Made by a program: the position numbers and the translations under genes. Under the pieces are notes generated by a model. That model was not told the origin of the DNA, did no database searches, and was given only the letters and a program-made list of their open reading frames with translations. Positions 1 through 8,144 of a stretch of 64,000 nt of DNA are shown in pieces. Source of the DNA: JAVDCA01 sp035293985 (GTDB lineage: Bacteria; Pseudomonadota; Alphaproteobacteria; Rhizobiales; Xanthobacteraceae); contig DATGLS010000052.1 of the NCBI GenBank assembly GCA_035293985.1, positions 1 to 64,000 on the forward strand, read 5' to 3'. Position 1 is the first letter of the stretch; each line of letters opens with the position of its first letter.

Positions 1-1309
1 ACAGCAGCGACTGGTACGTCGCAATCGAGGCCGACCCACTCAGCGTCAGCGTGCTCGTCGTCGCGTTCCATGAAACCGTGACGCCGCTCACTATCCCGCT
101 CTGGACCCCGGCAACAAAAAGCTTGTCGCCAGAAACCGCCGAACCGCTCCCGTTCGCGACCTTGACCGTCGCATTGGCGATGGTCGTGCTCTTGGAGTCG
201 CTGATCACCGGCGTCGCCGTGAGCAAGGTCAGAGCCGCCCCCCCTTGCAGGGCGTCGGCCTTCGTCGGGCTGACCGCAATTCCGTCCGTAGAAGGCTGGG
301 CCCACCCCAGCACATTCATGATCTGGAGATCGGTCGCTGAAAGCGTGCCTGGATCGCCAGCACCCGGGCCGCCAGGTCCGAACGGATCGTGCGCGTTGGC
401 ATCCTGGCCCACCTGGTCCCAATCGGCGAAATCCTCCCCGTCGAACTGCCCCGACGTATTCACAGAGTCGTGGTACTGCAGACCCGTGCTGACGCTGGTC
501 CCATTCACGGAGAAATAAGTCGCCTGGCCGTCCTGGCCGCCGGTGAAATCCCGCTGGCCGGACGCCGTGAAACGGAAAAGATCCATCGGCGCCCAATACG
601 AATCGGCAATCCCAAGGCTGCCGATTCGGCCCATTCCGCCTTCGCTGACCTCATGCTCGATTACGGCCTCGGCGTCGGTCGGGTTGTTCTGGAGGGCGTT
701 TGCGTTCCAGTAATAACTGTTGAGCACGACCGTATCGTCGATCGTCCCGCCGCTGGGGCCGCTCGCAAGCCCCAGAATCCTCGCCTCGCCCACCGGAACC
801 ATGAAGCCCATGCCCTGGCTCGGATCGGACAGGTGCTGCAGCGAGGCGACGGCGGCTTTCTGTGCCGGCGAGATCGCGTGGCTCGCCAAGGCATTCACGA
901 AGGTCGAATACGAGACGACGATCGGATTGAAGCTGTTTTCGCCGCTATAGGCCGGATTCAATGATTGCAGATCGAAGCTGCAATTGATGGTGCAGCTGTT
1001 GGTGAACTGGCTTTGAAGATAGTTCTCCGCAGCGACGATCTCATTGCGGAAGTTCGTCGTGACGCCGGCGCCATACGTGTTGTTGAACACGAGGCCGCTG
1101 CCCGTGCGCGTGATGGTCTCAGAAGCGAGGGTGGCCGTACCGGCCGTCCCGCTGCTCGAGCCGGTCGACGAGGTGGACGTGGCCGCCACGGGAACCGGCG
1201 AGCCGCGCCCGAGTGAAGCATCCGGCTGCGGCGAGACGACCTCGTCCCCCGCATCCTCCGTGTCGAGGATATCGAGAGAGCCATCGGGGGTTGGAACCCG
1301 GTGCAGCAT
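1..1309 (-). CDS. Secreted metalloprotease-like protein with repeat domain (C-terminus beyond window)
   Basis: The frame is open from an ATG at 1309 to the left edge, giving at least 436 residues with no stop. A Ser/Thr-rich N-terminal stretch (about 45-75) has no obvious Sec signal. At residues 219-223 lies HEVSE, a zinc-site-like motif followed by GGMGR, then PMDLFRF near 241 and LSATDLQIMNVLGW near 320-333. This order is what I recall for the putative secreted metalloproteases of the NF038122 type. From about residue 350 the chain becomes Ser/Thr/Gly/Val-rich beta-repeat sequence (for example TLTLSGSASIATYQ), like the repeats of large secreted adhesins. Lack of a signal peptide and the repeats suggest type I secretion, an inference. 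An in-frame TGA lies immediately upstream of the ATG, fixing the maximum N-terminus. Activity is unproven. Confidence 0.8.
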   Translation of the reverse strand, partial: MLHRVPTPDGSLDILDTEDAGDEVVSPQPDASLGRGSPVPVAATSTSSTGSSSGTAGTATLASETITRTGSGLVFNNTYGAGVTTNFRNEIVAAENYLQSQFTNSCTINCSFDLQSLNPAYSGENSFNPIVVSYSTFVNALASHAISPAQKAAVASLQHLSDPSQGMGFMVPVGEARILGLASGPSGGTIDDTVVLNSYYWNANALQNNPTDAEAVIEHEVSEGGMGRIGSLGIADSYWAPMDLFRFTASGQRDFTGGQDGQATYFSVNGTSVSTGLQYHDSVNTSGQFDGEDFADWDQVGQDANAHDPFGPGGPGAGDPGTLSATDLQIMNVLGWAQPSTDGIAVSPTKADALQGGAALTLLTATPVISDSKSTTIANATVKVANGSGSAVSGDKLFVAGVQSGIVSGVTVSWNATTSTLTLSGSASIATYQSLL

Positions 1310-1740
1310 TCAGCGACTCTCTGCGTCAGGACGGCCAAGGCTGAGACTCGCAAGTCGAGCGAGCAGCCCCTTCGTCACCGATGGAAGACCAATAACCTGC
1401 AGGAAAGCCGGGCGGCGGCTCAACATGCCTGACGCTGCCGATCCGCCCGCTTACCCTCGTCTCAAGCAGCGGAATATGGCAATTTTGCCGATTCACGCTA
1501 CGGCAGCGGAAATTGACGCCCGCCGAGCGAGCGTCGCGCGAGCTCCCGGAACATTCGATCGAGTGTGGCCAGGGCATCGCCGAATCATCCGCCAACCCCT
1601 TTCTATCATCACACCCGCGTCCTCAACGTGGTGTAAAAAAATTCACGGCAATTTGTCCGAGTTCCACTTTGCGGATACCCGCCAGCCCCGATCAAATCGG
1701 CATACCGCAGCGCACATTGCCGCAGGAGGATCCTAGCGCT
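1310..1740. other. Intergenic region, no gene seen
   Basis: These 431 bases separate the metalloprotease start from the end of the methyltransferase gene. I see no convincing protein or RNA gene. The stretch around 1628-1680 is AT-richer than its surroundings, with a run of seven A at about 1637, and may hold the minus-strand promoter of the metalloprotease gene. No clear -35/-10 pair could be assigned. Confidence 0.5.
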
Positions 1741-2883
1741 TCAAGCCAGTGGCAATCGCTCGATCCGCAGCATGCTGTTGTCGCGTTGGGTAAGGCGCGC
1801 GAAACGGCACACCTCGTGCACGAGCGTTTCCCGTCCGGTGCGCCACGGATATTCGGCAAAGCGCATGACCTCGGCGCCGCTCTCTTTTGCGGTGATCGTG
1901 TCGTCGCCGGGTATCTTTTCGACTCGATTGTAACAGGCGAAGAGGCCGCCGGTCCGCACCGCGCGATCAACGAGCGCGAAATAATCGCCGACTTGCACCG
2001 GTGTCATTTCCTGGAACGAGGCGGCATTGACCGCGAGCGTGACCGCCCGATCGGGAACGAGATCGAGCTGTGCCGGCGTGACGAAGACAAGATCGACGTC
2101 ACGGTGCGGCACGCTCACGGCCTCGTTGGGCAGCAACATGCGCAACGTCGGCATGACGCCCGACAGATACGCCACCGCGCCACACAGCGTGCGGGGAAGA
2201 TCGACGATGTAGCTCGTGCGCTTGGCATGCCGCAGCATCAGATGCGCCAAGTTCCCGCTACCGGCCCCGATCTCGATGAAGCAGAAGTCGCCGGCGAAAG
2301 CCTCCACGTAGGTCAGAATGCTTGCGAGGTAATACGCTCGATAGATCTGATCATGTGGACGGACGCCGGTCAGCTCGCGATAGTCGGCGGCGACCGCGGC
2401 CGCCGTCGCTTGGCATCCGGGCACGCGCGCGATCTTGCGAAAATCGAGGCGGAACCGGCTGATGTCGACATCCGCCTCTGGACGATGGCTCATCACCGCA
2501 TCGAACGCGGTCGCATAATCCACATTCGCCAGCCGGAAGGGAAACTGTTCTGCAAACCTTTGCTCGACATCAAAGCGTCGCTGCACCCGCCGCGCCAGCT
2601 CCCGCGCAATTATCCGAGGATAGCCGAGCGGATCGCGCGCGAAATTCCGCAATCGCACGCGCCACGTCGACGCCGGCCGCGGCGGCGTCAACGATGGTGC
2701 ATAGAATCCGGAGTTGCCCCTCGCCGACAAACTCCCGTCCTCGACCGAGATCGCGGCTTGCGCGTGGTGGTATTGCCAATATTCGGTCAGCGCATGGGGG
2801 GGAATGTCGGCGAATTGCGGCGAGTCGAGATACGCCTTCACGCGCTCGCCCAACGTCGCGTTCAATAGAGAGGTGGAGGTCAC
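1741..2883 (-). CDS. Putative sugar O-methyltransferase
   Basis: 380 residues. A SAM-binding glycine motif, FIEIGAGSGNLA, lies near residues 218-229, followed by a typical acidic strand (YIVDLP) and later strands of a Rossmann-type methyltransferase. The layout, with a long N-terminal region before the SAM motif, matches the putative sugar O-methyltransferase family found in polysaccharide clusters. It is the last gene of the minus-strand operon that starts at 7936; 45 nt separate it from the upstream dehydrogenase gene. Likely role: O-methylation of a sugar or nucleotide-sugar in the cytoplasm. The acceptor is unknown. Confidence 0.75.
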   Translation of the reverse strand: MTSTSLLNATLGERVKAYLDSPQFADIPPHALTEYWQYHHAQAAISVEDGSLSARGNSGFYAPSLTPPRPASTWRVRLRNFARDPLGYPRIIARELARRVQRRFDVEQRFAEQFPFRLANVDYATAFDAVMSHRPEADVDISRFRLDFRKIARVPGCQATAAAVAADYRELTGVRPHDQIYRAYYLASILTYVEAFAGDFCFIEIGAGSGNLAHLMLRHAKRTSYIVDLPRTLCGAVAYLSGVMPTLRMLLPNEAVSVPHRDVDLVFVTPAQLDLVPDRAVTLAVNAASFQEMTPVQVGDYFALVDRAVRTGGLFACYNRVEKIPGDDTITAKESGAEVMRFAEYPWRTGRETLVHEVCRFARLTQRDNSMLRIERLPLA

Positions 2884-2928
2884 GGCGTACCTGCCTCGCT
2901 CATCGCGTTGGCATATGCGGGGCGCGCC

Positions 2929-3882
2929 TCATCCCGCCGCCACGGTCCACGGATCGCCCGCCGTCTCGAGCCCCTCGATGGCGGCCATACCCATGGCAAT
3001 GATCGCCTCCTCGGAGCTCCCGCCGATATGCGGGGTGGCAAGAAAGTTCGGTAGCGTCAGCAGCTCGTCGTTCTGCGGCGGCTCGGTGGAGAACACATCG
3101 AACGCGGCCGCGGCCAGCCGGCCCTCTTTGAGCGCAACGACGAGCGCGGCTTCGTCGACAATTCCGCCACGCGCGGCATTGATTAGCACCGCCTCGCGCC
3201 GCATCAGGGCGAGCCGCGCGGCCGAGATCATGTTGGCGGTGGTCGCATCGAGCGGGACGTGCAGCGTGACGATCTCGGACTCGGCGAGCAGCCGCTCCAG
3301 CCCGACCGATCGCACCCGCCATTGCGCATAGAAATCCGGGAAATCGCGGATGTCGTGCGCCAGCAGCTCGCAATCGAAGGCACGCAGCAGCGTGGCGAGG
3401 TCCTTGCCGACGTGGCCGCAGCCGACGATCCCGACAGTGCGGCCGGTGAGCTGGCGACCGGCGAACTGTAGCCATTTTCCGCCGCGCAGTGAGCTGTTCG
3501 CCTGCGGTATGAGGCGGAGGCAGGCGATCGCGAAGGCGACCACCAGCTCGGCGACCGAGCGGCGGTTGACGCCGCCGCGCCAGCCAAGCTTGCGACCGTG
3601 CCGAGTCATCGCGTCCAGGTCGATCGAGTCGAGGCCGACGCCGAACTTGCCGATCACCCTGAGCTCGGGAAGCGCCGCGAAAACGCTCTCGTCGAGCTTC
3701 TCCAGTGCCGTGATCGCCCGCTCGTGGCCGCGCAGGAATTCGATGAGAGCGTCGCCCGAGAGCAGAAGCCCCTTGTCGTTGAACGTGACGTCGGCATAGC
3801 GCGCCAGCAGCTCGGCGCGCAGCTTGGGGTGGCGCGAGAACGAGCGCGACGTGACGGCGACGCGGACGGGCGAGGGCGTCAC
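2929..3882 (-). CDS. D-2-hydroxyacid dehydrogenase (phosphoglycerate dehydrogenase-like)
   Basis: 317 residues from a GTG start whose GTGA overlaps the TGA stop of the cytidylyltransferase gene; the frame stays open further upstream, but that part is antisense-like sequence. The NAD-binding motif GIVGCGHVG lies near residue 145, the catalytic region INAARGGIVDE follows, and HIGGSS near 285 supplies the active-site His. These are hallmarks of the SerA/LdhA-type D-isomer-specific dehydrogenases, which interconvert 2-hydroxy and 2-oxo acids with NAD(H). In this operon it may oxidise or reduce a sugar-acid intermediate rather than serve serine synthesis; that is inference. Confidence 0.85.
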   Translation of the reverse strand: MTPSPVRVAVTSRSFSRHPKLRAELLARYADVTFNDKGLLLSGDALIEFLRGHERAITALEKLDESVFAALPELRVIGKFGVGLDSIDLDAMTRHGRKLGWRGGVNRRSVAELVVAFAIACLRLIPQANSSLRGGKWLQFAGRQLTGRTVGIVGCGHVGKDLATLLRAFDCELLAHDIRDFPDFYAQWRVRSVGLERLLAESEIVTLHVPLDATTANMISAARLALMRREAVLINAARGGIVDEAALVVALKEGRLAAAAFDVFSTEPPQNDELLTLPNFLATPHIGGSSEEAIIAMGMAAIEGLETAGDPWTVAAG

Positions 3883-4646
3883 GGCCTGAGATACCGCGTG
3901 GTCAGCGGGTCGGCGGCGAGCACCCTCTCGGCCCGGGCGTGGTCGGCCGCCGTGTCGACCCCTATGGTCTCGGCCTCGGTGCGCACCGCATAGATCGGCA
4001 TGTGATGCTCCAACAGGCGCAGCATGTCGCACGATTCAGCGCGCTCGAGCGGCGTCTGCGGCAGGCTGCTGAAGGTCGCGAGCAGCGACGGCTTGAAGCC
4101 GATGACGCCGGTCTGCTGATAGACCTTGAGGTCCTTGCCGGCGCGCGAACGCGACGGGATGCCGGAGCGCGAGAAGTAGAGAATGCGGTCGTCCGGCGCC
4201 ATGACGGCCTTTACGGCGTTAACGTCATCCTGGTCTTCGGCCGCATAGAGGCGGCTCACCAGATTGACCACCGCGGCACGCGTCTGCGCATAGCGCGCGG
4301 TGGTTTGCGCCAGCATCTCGGGCGAGACCAGTATCTCGTCTCCTTGCACCATGAGCACGAGGTCATCATCGATGAGACCGAGCCCGAGCCGCTCGACCGC
4401 CTCCTGCACGCGATCGGTGCAGCGCTCGTGCGTGTCCGCCGTCATTATCGCCTCGCCGCCGACGGACCGGATCGAGTCGGCGATCTCGACGTTGCAGGTC
4501 GCGACGATGACCCGCTCGAAATCGGCGAACAGGCGACTGCGCAGATAGACATGCTGAATGAGCGGCATCCCCAGCAACGGCTTCAACGGCTTGCCGGGCA
4601 GCCGGCTCGACGCCATGCGGGCCGGAATGACGCAGATGCTTCTCAT
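3879..4646 (-). CDS. KdsB-like CMP-ulosonate cytidylyltransferase
   Basis: 255 residues, the usual KdsB length. It begins with the nucleotidyltransferase loop IPARMASSRLPGKPL, has VQGDE near residue 100, LYFSRSGIP in the middle and TPLERAE near 208, all matching 3-deoxy-manno-octulosonate cytidylyltransferase. KdsB activates Kdo with CTP to CMP-Kdo. The residue after VQGDE is Ile where I expect Pro, and the gene sits with an aldolase instead of kdsA/kdsD, so the substrate may be a different 2-keto-3-deoxy sugar acid. It overlaps both neighbours by four bases (ATGA upstream, GTGA downstream), indicating translational coupling. Confidence 0.85.
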   Translation of the reverse strand: MRSICVIPARMASSRLPGKPLKPLLGMPLIQHVYLRSRLFADFERVIVATCNVEIADSIRSVGGEAIMTADTHERCTDRVQEAVERLGLGLIDDDLVLMVQGDEILVSPEMLAQTTARYAQTRAAVVNLVSRLYAAEDQDDVNAVKAVMAPDDRILYFSRSGIPSRSRAGKDLKVYQQTGVIGFKPSLLATFSSLPQTPLERAESCDMLRLLEHHMPIYAVRTEAETIGVDTAADHARAERVLAADPLTTRYLRP

Positions 4647-5422
4647 GCGGTCTTTCCGTTATTGAGCGCGACCACCTCGGTACGATCGCGGTCGACCGCC
4701 ATGGTGAGGAAGATCTGGTCGACGCCATAGACGATGAAACGATAACCCTCGGCGACGCGCGTCCGCAGCGTCGCCGCGTCCGGCTGCACGATGTGCACCC
4801 CGCCGGGCTTGGCCGAGCGCGCCATGACGGCGCGTACCTGCGCGAGCGCATCGGCCATCGCCGGGCTATCGAAGTCGCCTGGCCGGGCAAGCGAGCCGGA
4901 GAGATCGTAGGGGCCGATCATGAAGCCGTCGACGCCATCGACCGCGAGGATCGCATCGAGATTGCGCACCCCCTCGTGGTGCTCGACCTGAGCGATGAAG
5001 ACCGACTCGCGGTCGGCCCATGCGCGATAGGCCTCGAAGTTGCGGCCATAGCCCTGCGCGCGCGCGAGGCCGACGCCGCGCTTGCCGCGCGGCGGGTAGT
5101 ACAGCGCCTCGACGGCGCGCCGCGCGTCGTCGGCGCTGTTGATCATCGGCACGATCACGCCGACCGCGCCGGCGTCCATCGCCCGCTTGATCAGCAGCGC
5201 GTCGTTGACCCCGACCCGCACCAGCACCGGCAGGCCGCCGAGCGCCACCGTCTGGATCAGCTTGGCCATCGCCTCGGTGCCGATCGCGGTGTGCTCCATG
5301 TCAATCGCAAGCCAATCGAATCCGCCGCCCAGCATGATCTCGGCGGTCTCGGTCGATGCGATGCTGAGCCACGAGCCGACGGTGAGCTGCCGCTTCGCGA
5401 GCTTCTCTTTGAGCCTCGTCAT
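4643..5422 (-). CDS. HpcH/HpaI-family aldolase
   Basis: 259 residues with the family's signature blocks: GFDWLAIDMEH near 34, VLVRVG near 67, GAVGVIVPMI near 85, and GYRFIVYGVD near the end. These class II aldolases use a divalent metal and pyruvate enolate, splitting or forming 4-hydroxy-2-oxo acids. Substrates include 2-keto-3-deoxy sugar acids and homoprotocatechuate-pathway intermediates. Placed directly before a CMP-ulosonate-type synthetase, it may build a ulosonic acid from pyruvate and a sugar aldehyde; this is inferred from context. A second HpaI-type protein lies at 37086-37850. The stop overlaps the next start (ATGA). Confidence 0.85.
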   Translation of the reverse strand: MTRLKEKLAKRQLTVGSWLSIASTETAEIMLGGGFDWLAIDMEHTAIGTEAMAKLIQTVALGGLPVLVRVGVNDALLIKRAMDAGAVGVIVPMINSADDARRAVEALYYPPRGKRGVGLARAQGYGRNFEAYRAWADRESVFIAQVEHHEGVRNLDAILAVDGVDGFMIGPYDLSGSLARPGDFDSPAMADALAQVRAVMARSAKPGGVHIVQPDAATLRTRVAEGYRFIVYGVDQIFLTMAVDRDRTEVVALNNGKTA

Positions 5423-5444
5423 TCCTTTTCCCTACCACGCCCCG

Positions 5445-6485
5445 TCATGGCGGGGCTATTCCCCAGCGGTCGCTCCATTGCTTGTCGGCCGCGTAAATCC
5501 GATAGACCAGCTCCATCGTCCGCAGCGCCTCGTCGACCGAGCCGTTGATCACCGGTTTGCCGGCGAGGATGCAATCGGCGAACTCGCGAATCTCGTCGTC
5601 CCACGACGGGTCGCGGTTATACCGCGTCACCTGCTCCATCGGGTCGCCCAGGTCGTCAGCCGCCGCCCACACGACGGTAAGCGTCTCGGCGCCGTAGCTC
5701 TTCGAACCCGAGAGGATGCCGGAGAGGATCAGCGCGCCTTTTTCCAGGGTCACGTCAAGGCTGAAGCGGTGCCGCCATTGCGTCGCCGTCGAGTGCAGCA
5801 ACGCGACCACGCCGGTCTTGCTGCGCATCAGTGCCGCGGCATTGTCCTCGACATCGTAGCCCCAGTAGTCGTTGCTGACGAAGCTGTAGACCTCCTCGAA
5901 CTCGCCGCCGAACAGGCGGATCAAGTCCACCATGTGGATGCCCTGGTCGAGCAGGATGCCGCCACCGGCGACCTCGCGTTGGGTGCGCCAGATCGACTTG
6001 CTCCCGTAGGAGACGATCTGGGATTTTCCATAGACGCCGCGCAGGTTGAGCACGCGCCCCAGTTTGCCCGAGTGCATCAGCGCGAGCGCGTCCCGCACCG
6101 AGTCGTGGTAGCGATGATTGAAGCCGTATTTGAGCTGCAGCCCCGGATGTCGCTGCCATTCCGCCTTGACGGCGTTGACGTCCGCGACGGTGCGGCCCGG
6201 CGGCTTCTCGCAAAAGACGTGCAGGCCGCGCTGCAGGCCTGCGATCGTTACCTCGGCCGCAATGTCGTTGGTCATGCAGATGAACAAAATATCGAGCGGC
6301 TGGCCGAGCAGCTCGTGATAGGTCGCGAAGTACGGCACGCCGTCGGGCAGCGTACCGCTGCCACCGAAGGTGCGGTCGCAGACCGCAACGGTGCGCAGCG
6401 CCGGATGTTTGTCGATGAACTCGCGCCGGCGCTTGCCCACCACGCCGTAACCGGCGATCCCGACTGTCAAGACCTGCGCATTCAT
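5445..6485 (-). CDS. Gfo/Idh/MocA-family oxidoreductase
   Basis: 346 residues from an ATG preceded by GGAG at 7 nt; a second ATG at 6518 overlaps the upstream stop but has a poorer ribosome site. The N-terminal NAD(P)-binding loop is VGIAGYGVVGKRR; the conserved CEKPPGRT lies near residue 95, and GGGILLDQGIHMVDL near 180 is the usual His-bearing helix of the substrate domain. Family members oxidise, reduce or epimerise sugars and nucleotide sugars, including surface-glycan precursors. It lies 25 nt downstream of the acyltransferase gene and 22 nt upstream of the aldolase, inside the seven-gene operon. The exact substrate cannot be read from sequence. Confidence 0.85.
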   Translation of the reverse strand: MNAQVLTVGIAGYGVVGKRRREFIDKHPALRTVAVCDRTFGGSGTLPDGVPYFATYHELLGQPLDILFICMTNDIAAEVTIAGLQRGLHVFCEKPPGRTVADVNAVKAEWQRHPGLQLKYGFNHRYHDSVRDALALMHSGKLGRVLNLRGVYGKSQIVSYGSKSIWRTQREVAGGGILLDQGIHMVDLIRLFGGEFEEVYSFVSNDYWGYDVEDNAAALMRSKTGVVALLHSTATQWRHRFSLDVTLEKGALILSGILSGSKSYGAETLTVVWAAADDLGDPMEQVTRYNRDPSWDDEIREFADCILAGKPVINGSVDEALRTMELVYRIYAADKQWSDRWGIAPP

Positions 6486-6510
6486 GCCCGCTCCGGTATA
6501 CGCAATATAC

Positions 6511-7170
6511 TCATTCATCGAGCCTGCGAACGACCCGGGCCGGCACGCCGGCTGCCAACGTATTCGCCGGGATATCACTGGTGACGACACTCCCGGCGGC
6601 GACGATGGCGCCGTCGCCGATGTTCGCACCTTTGAGCACCGTTGCGCGCATGCCGATCCATACGTTGCGTCCGATCGTCACGTCCGCATCGTGTTCGGGC
6701 CCGGGCGACGTTTTGCGAGCCTCTGGCGGCCACGGAGAATGGAAATCCGAATCGACCACCACGACGTTGGGCGCGAGCATTGTGTTCTCGCCGATCCGGA
6801 TTGTGCGCGAGCGCGCGGTGATCGACGTTCCATTGAGGCCGACCCCATCCGCGATGAAAATGCCGGCCGTTTCGGCGAGCGCGTGTAACCGCACCCGGCC
6901 ATGCAGGGTCGAGGCGGTCGCGCGAATGGAGCTCGACACCAACACGACGTCGCGCCCGAGGACGATCTTGGCACCTGGCGTCTTCGCGACCTCTGGTGTG
7001 CCGAAGACCTCAGGCAACTCGGCATGCTCGATGCCGAACCACCATTTGAGGCCGAGATAGCCCAGCGTTCCCCAAAAGCGCGGCCAAGCGCGCGCCCAGA
7101 AGACGTAGATCATCCACCGCCGCTGCGCCGGCAGCGGACGTCGCATGACGCGCAGGATGCGGCGGAGCAT
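6511..7170 (-). CDS. Left-handed beta-helix (hexapeptide) acyltransferase
   Basis: 219 residues from an ATG one base after the TGA of the phosphatase gene. The C-terminal half shows the hexapeptide-repeat pattern, with NTMLAPNVVVVDSDFHS and IGRNVWIGMRATVLKGANIG, ending in the common AAGSVVTSDIPANTLAAGVP segment. The VDSDFHS/H pattern matches the catalytic His region of sugar O- or N-acetyltransferases of the maltose acetyltransferase/WbbJ type. A basic, aromatic N-terminal stretch (WMIYVFWARAWPRFW) may lie on the membrane. Likely acylates a surface sugar using acetyl-CoA; the acceptor is unknown. Confidence 0.8.
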   Translation of the reverse strand: MLRRILRVMRRPLPAQRRWMIYVFWARAWPRFWGTLGYLGLKWWFGIEHAELPEVFGTPEVAKTPGAKIVLGRDVVLVSSSIRATASTLHGRVRLHALAETAGIFIADGVGLNGTSITARSRTIRIGENTMLAPNVVVVDSDFHSPWPPEARKTSPGPEHDADVTIGRNVWIGMRATVLKGANIGDGAIVAAGSVVTSDIPANTLAAGVPARVVRRLDE

Positions 7171-7171
7171 G

Positions 7172-7936
7172 TCAGGCGCGTCCGTGCGCGGCGGCAAGCG
7201 CCGCATTGGATGCGAACACGTCGATCGGCCGCCCGAGGTCGGGAACGTCCGCACGCACCACGCCGCCGGCCGCTTCGACCAACGCCCAGCCGGCCGCGAC
7301 GTCCCACAGCATGATCGCCTGCTCGCGGTAGGCATCGAAGCGCCCGCACGCCACGTAAGCGAGCGACAGCGCGGCCGAGCCGACCATGCGGACTTTCTTC
7401 CAATGCGGGATGTCGCGGGCGAATGCGGCCATGGCCTGATCAGAATAGTCAGCGCGTACCGGCAAGCCGGTGCTCAGAATTGCGACCTGCCGGGATGCTT
7501 TCGCGGAGACACGGATCGGCGCCCCATTGAGGGACGCGCCTTGTCGGCTCGCACCTACGAACATCTCGTCGCGATTGAAGTCATAGATCACGCCGGCGCA
7601 AGGACGGCCACCACGCATGAGGCCGATGGAGACGCAGCAGAGCGGCACACCGCAAGAATAGTTGGCGGTGCCGTCGAGCGGATCGATTAGCCAGAAATCG
7701 GCAGCGTCCGCGCCGCCGTCGATCCATCCGGCCTCCTCGGAAAAAATCGGCAACCCTGTCGCCGCCAGCACCTGCGCGAGGATAGCCTCGCTGCGCCGAT
7801 CCGCGGCGAGCTTGACATCGTGACCGGCGTCCGAGTCGACTGCGAGCCAATCCACTGTCCGAGGGCGAAGCTCAGCGCCAGCGAGGTGCGCCGCTTCCTG
7901 AGCACGCAGCAGGAGGGACGAAAGGTCAGGTGCCAA
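7172..7936 (-). CDS. Inositol monophosphatase-family sugar phosphatase
   Basis: 254 residues. The metal-binding motifs of the Li-sensitive phosphatase superfamily are all present: FSEEAG near 65, WLIDPLDGTANYSCG near 82, and WDVAAGWALVEAAGG near 210. The family hydrolyses inositol phosphates, PAP (CysQ) or sugar phosphates such as fructose-1,6-bisphosphate. As first gene of the operon running to 1741, it could dephosphorylate a sugar-phosphate intermediate, as KdsC does in Kdo synthesis; that is inference. The 208-nt spacer upstream (7937-8144) should carry the operon promoter, but no clear -35/-10 was assigned. Confidence 0.85.
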   Translation of the reverse strand: MAPDLSSLLLRAQEAAHLAGAELRPRTVDWLAVDSDAGHDVKLAADRRSEAILAQVLAATGLPIFSEEAGWIDGGADAADFWLIDPLDGTANYSCGVPLCCVSIGLMRGGRPCAGVIYDFNRDEMFVGASRQGASLNGAPIRVSAKASRQVAILSTGLPVRADYSDQAMAAFARDIPHWKKVRMVGSAALSLAYVACGRFDAYREQAIMLWDVAAGWALVEAAGGVVRADVPDLGRPIDVFASNAALAAAHGRA

Positions 7937-8144
7937 GGGCCCTCCCGCGGGCGCAAGCTACCGCAATTGGGGTGAGCGCCGGGCGCGTGCGCCTTCCCGA
8001 TTCCGAAGCCATTGCGGGGGATCGGCCACGCCGCACCGGGACGCGGATTACGATCGTCCTTTCAATGCCTTCGAAATCCCGCACTGCCCCTTAGGCGCGT
8101 TTTTCTATCGCGTTCATGTCATGAACGTCAAGGCAGGTAAGCCA

